Shown here piece after piece: positions 6,688 to 7,667 of a DNA stretch of 7,667 nucleotides. Positions within the stretch are counted from its first letter, which is position 1; each line of letters opens with the position of its first letter. Origin of the DNA: Bacteroidota bacterium. Lineage in GTDB: Bacteria; Bacteroidota; Bacteroidia; Chitinophagales; Chitinophagaceae. Where the stretch lies: positions 1 to 7,667 of the forward strand of contig JAEZIL010000189.1 of NCBI GenBank assembly GCA_023436685.1. Reading direction: 5' to 3'. Both the position numbers and the translations under genes were made by a program. The notes under the pieces were generated by a model that worked only from the letters and a program-made list of their open reading frames with translations, was not told where the DNA came from and made no database searches.

Positions 6688-6882
6688 ATGCTATACCAGC
6701 TATTAAAAAAATATTCCACTACCGTAAACGGCAGCAATTTGAACACTAAACTTGTAGCAGGATATTATATCGTTATAGCCTTATGTAGAAACAGTGGCAG
6801 ATATATACCTTATGTAACTTGCCTTTACAAAATGCCAAAAAATGTGGGCATTGATGAGATTCAAAAACTATCGAAACTGTAA
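6688..6882 (+). CDS. Doubtful small ORF (64 codons) in the channel-phosphatase gap
   Basis: The 279-base gap 6675-6953 is AT-rich and holds this single ATG-started frame, ending in TAA at 6880-6882. The predicted peptide has a basic start (LLKKYS), a short hydrophobic part (LVAGYYIVIALC, about 23-34) and a basic end, and matches no family I know. The ATG lies only 13 bases from the divergent channel start, so any promoter would have to sit inside the channel gene. No ribosome site is visible. A weak terminator-like hairpin just after the stop is the only supporting sign. It may be chance or a remnant of a longer gene. Confidence 0.15.
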   Translation: MLYQLLKKYSTTVNGSNLNTKLVAGYYIVIALCRNSGRYIPYVTCLYKMPKNVGIDEIQKLSKL

Positions 6883-6895
6883 AGGGCAATTTTTG

Positions 6896-6933
6896 AAGCT
6901 CAAATGTAAGAAAATTTTTACGGAGGCTTTTTT
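6896..6933 (+). terminator. Weak terminator-like hairpin with T tract
   Basis: AAGCTC (6896-6901) can pair with GAGGCTT (6923-6929) with one bulged G. Inside it, GTAAG (6906-6910) can pair with TTTAC (6917-6921), including one G-U pair. Six Ts (6928-6933) follow on the + strand, two of them in the stem. The structure is AT-rich with an internal loop, so it is weak. It would end + strand transcription entering the gap, or it could lie in the leader of the phosphatase gene. Confidence 0.3.
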
Positions 6934-6953
6934 ACCTAATAGTTATCACTATT

Positions 6954-7304
6954 TTGGACAACAATAATACTATATTGAATATACTTTTCATTTGCAGCCG
7001 CAATAAAAGACGGAGTCTAACTGCAGAGGCTATTTTTAAAAACAATGGCCGGCATCATGTTACATCGGCAGGTACGGAAGAAAGCGCCCGCAGGCGACTG
7101 ACACAAGCCATGCTGGATAATGCAGACCTTATCTTCGTGATGGAGAAACGCCATCGCGACCGTATACAACAAAACTTCGAAACCGATAAAGAGATCATCA
7201 TGCTGAACATACCCGATGAATACGAGTATATGGATGAAGAACTGGTAGCAATGTTGCAGGATATGGTGAACCCTTATCTTACTTCTTCCACTTCCGCTTC
7301 TTAA
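6954..7304 (+). CDS. Low-molecular-weight protein tyrosine phosphatase-like protein
   Basis: This small predicted cytoplasmic phosphatase resembles the short group of LMW-PTP-like proteins (about 105-110 residues, COG4551-like). The catalytic loop CSRNKRRSLTAE starts at C14 and keeps the C-x5-R-S pattern with R20 and S21. The proline usual after RS is leucine here. Further family marks are TSAGTEESARRRLT (about 36-49), ADLIFVMEKRHRDRI (about 57-71) and NIPDEYEYMDEEL toward the end. There is no in-frame ATG upstream. The start is TTG at 6954 or TTG at 6975; the second gives MNILFICSRN, which matches the usual family N-terminus better. A GGAGG at 6922-6926 is too far away to serve either. The last seven residues (TSSTSAS) extend past the usual PYL end and lie in the overlap with the opposing helicase gene. 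Confidence 0.8.
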   Translation: MDNNNTILNILFICSRNKRRSLTAEAIFKNNGRHHVTSAGTEESARRRLTQAMLDNADLIFVMEKRHRDRIQQNFETDKEIIMLNIPDEYEYMDEELVAMLQDMVNPYLTSSTSAS

Positions 7305-7667
7305 AATTGCCGCCTTTGCCCCTTGGCTTCCTGGCCGATGGATTGTATTCAGGCCCTGGGGGCATACCTTCCGGCAAGTGTAGCTTATCCACTACCCTGC
7401 CCATCAGTGTTTCTATACGGTAAAATTTTTGCTGGTCTTTATCGTTAATAAAGGTGATAGCTGTACCAGTTGTAGCAGCACGTGCCGTACGGCCTATGCG
7501 GTGTATATAATCTTCGGGGTCGGGCGGTGCATCGTAATTCACCACAAGGTCTATACCTTCTACATCTATACCACGCGATAGTACATCGGTACCAATAAGT
7601 ACCGGCAACTGCTTGCTCCTGAAGAGCATCATGATATCCTCCCTCTCGGCTTGCTCCAGGTCTGAAT
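7279..7667 (-). CDS. DEAD-box ATP-dependent RNA helicase, C-terminal part (runs off the window)
   Basis: The frame is open from the window edge to a TAA at 7281-7279, giving 128 residues of the second RecA-like domain and tail. The edge begins at SDLEQAERED, the segment after the conserved H-S/G-D region, so the internal ATGs at 7632 and 7629 are not the true start. Motif V reads GTDVLSRGID and motif VI reads YIHRIGRTARA; both bind RNA and nucleotide and contain the arginine fingers. The C-terminus is a short basic tail (RKPRGKGGNFKKRKWKK), usual for RhlE-type helicases that unwind structured RNA in ribosome assembly or decay. Motifs Q, I, II (DEAD) and III lie outside the window, so the exact subfamily is open. 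Its end overlaps the phosphatase gene by 26 bases. Confidence 0.92.
   Translation of the reverse strand, partial: SDLEQAEREDIMMLFRSKQLPVLIGTDVLSRGIDVEGIDLVVNYDAPPDPEDYIHRIGRTARAATTGTAITFINDKDQQKFYRIETLMGRVVDKLHLPEGMPPGPEYNPSARKPRGKGGNFKKRKWKK

Noticed and set aside
7279..7632. A separate 117-residue protein starting at the ATG at 7632
   Set aside because: The frame stays open to the window edge and the extra residues match the DEAD-box helicase core, so this is an internal methionine.

Overview
The window looks like a chromosomal segment of a Bacteroidota bacterium, possibly a Chitinophagia or Sphingobacteriia relative. This placement is inferred from frequent ATA isoleucine codons, almost no Shine-Dalgarno sequences before starts, one exact TAnnTTTG-type -7 promoter element, and protein families in arrangements familiar from that phylum. 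No RNA gene, CRISPR array, insertion sequence or phage gene was seen.

Positions 1-5613 (+ strand) hold a tightly packed, mostly translationally coupled gene set built around a molybdenum enzyme. The order is: the 3' end of an unidentified gene (1-101), a THEP1-like P-loop NTPase (88-585), the molybdenum cofactor guanylyltransferase MobA (582-1172), the sulfur carrier FdhD (1221-2051), a DUF7009-type small protein (2048-2416), and an FdhF/YdeP-family bis-MGD oxidoreductase (2417-4735). Two unrecognised genes follow: a 152-residue soluble protein (4736-5194) and a four-helix membrane protein (5191-5613). Junctions are ATGA overlaps or directly abutting stop and start codons. The exception is the 48-base gap before fdhD, which carries a candidate promoter and a small dyad. 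The logic is clear for four of the genes: MobA attaches GMP to molybdopterin, FdhD delivers sulfur to the bis-MGD centre, DUF7009 is a conserved companion of unknown role, and the oxidoreductase is the client. No electron-transfer subunit is visible, so the redox partner and substrate remain unknown.

Positions 5610-6674 (- strand) encode an MscS-type mechanosensitive channel whose stop codon overlaps that of the membrane protein. A 279-base AT-rich gap (6675-6953) contains only a doubtful 64-codon ORF and a weak terminator-like hairpin. Next come a small low-molecular-weight protein tyrosine phosphatase-like gene with a TTG start (6954-7304, +) and the C-terminal part of a DEAD-box RNA helicase (7279-7667, -). 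These last two overlap tail to tail by 26 bases.

Base composition is uneven. By hand count, GC is about 28% in the 3' part of mobA, about 36% in the 5' part of fdhD, about 51% in the 3' part of fdhD and in a sample of the oxidoreductase gene, and about 34% in the following unknown gene. One change falls inside fdhD and another exactly at the 3' end of the oxidoreductase gene. The best candidates for undescribed biology are the DUF7009 protein and the two unrecognised genes coupled to the oxidoreductase. I do not see clear proof of a wholly new system.
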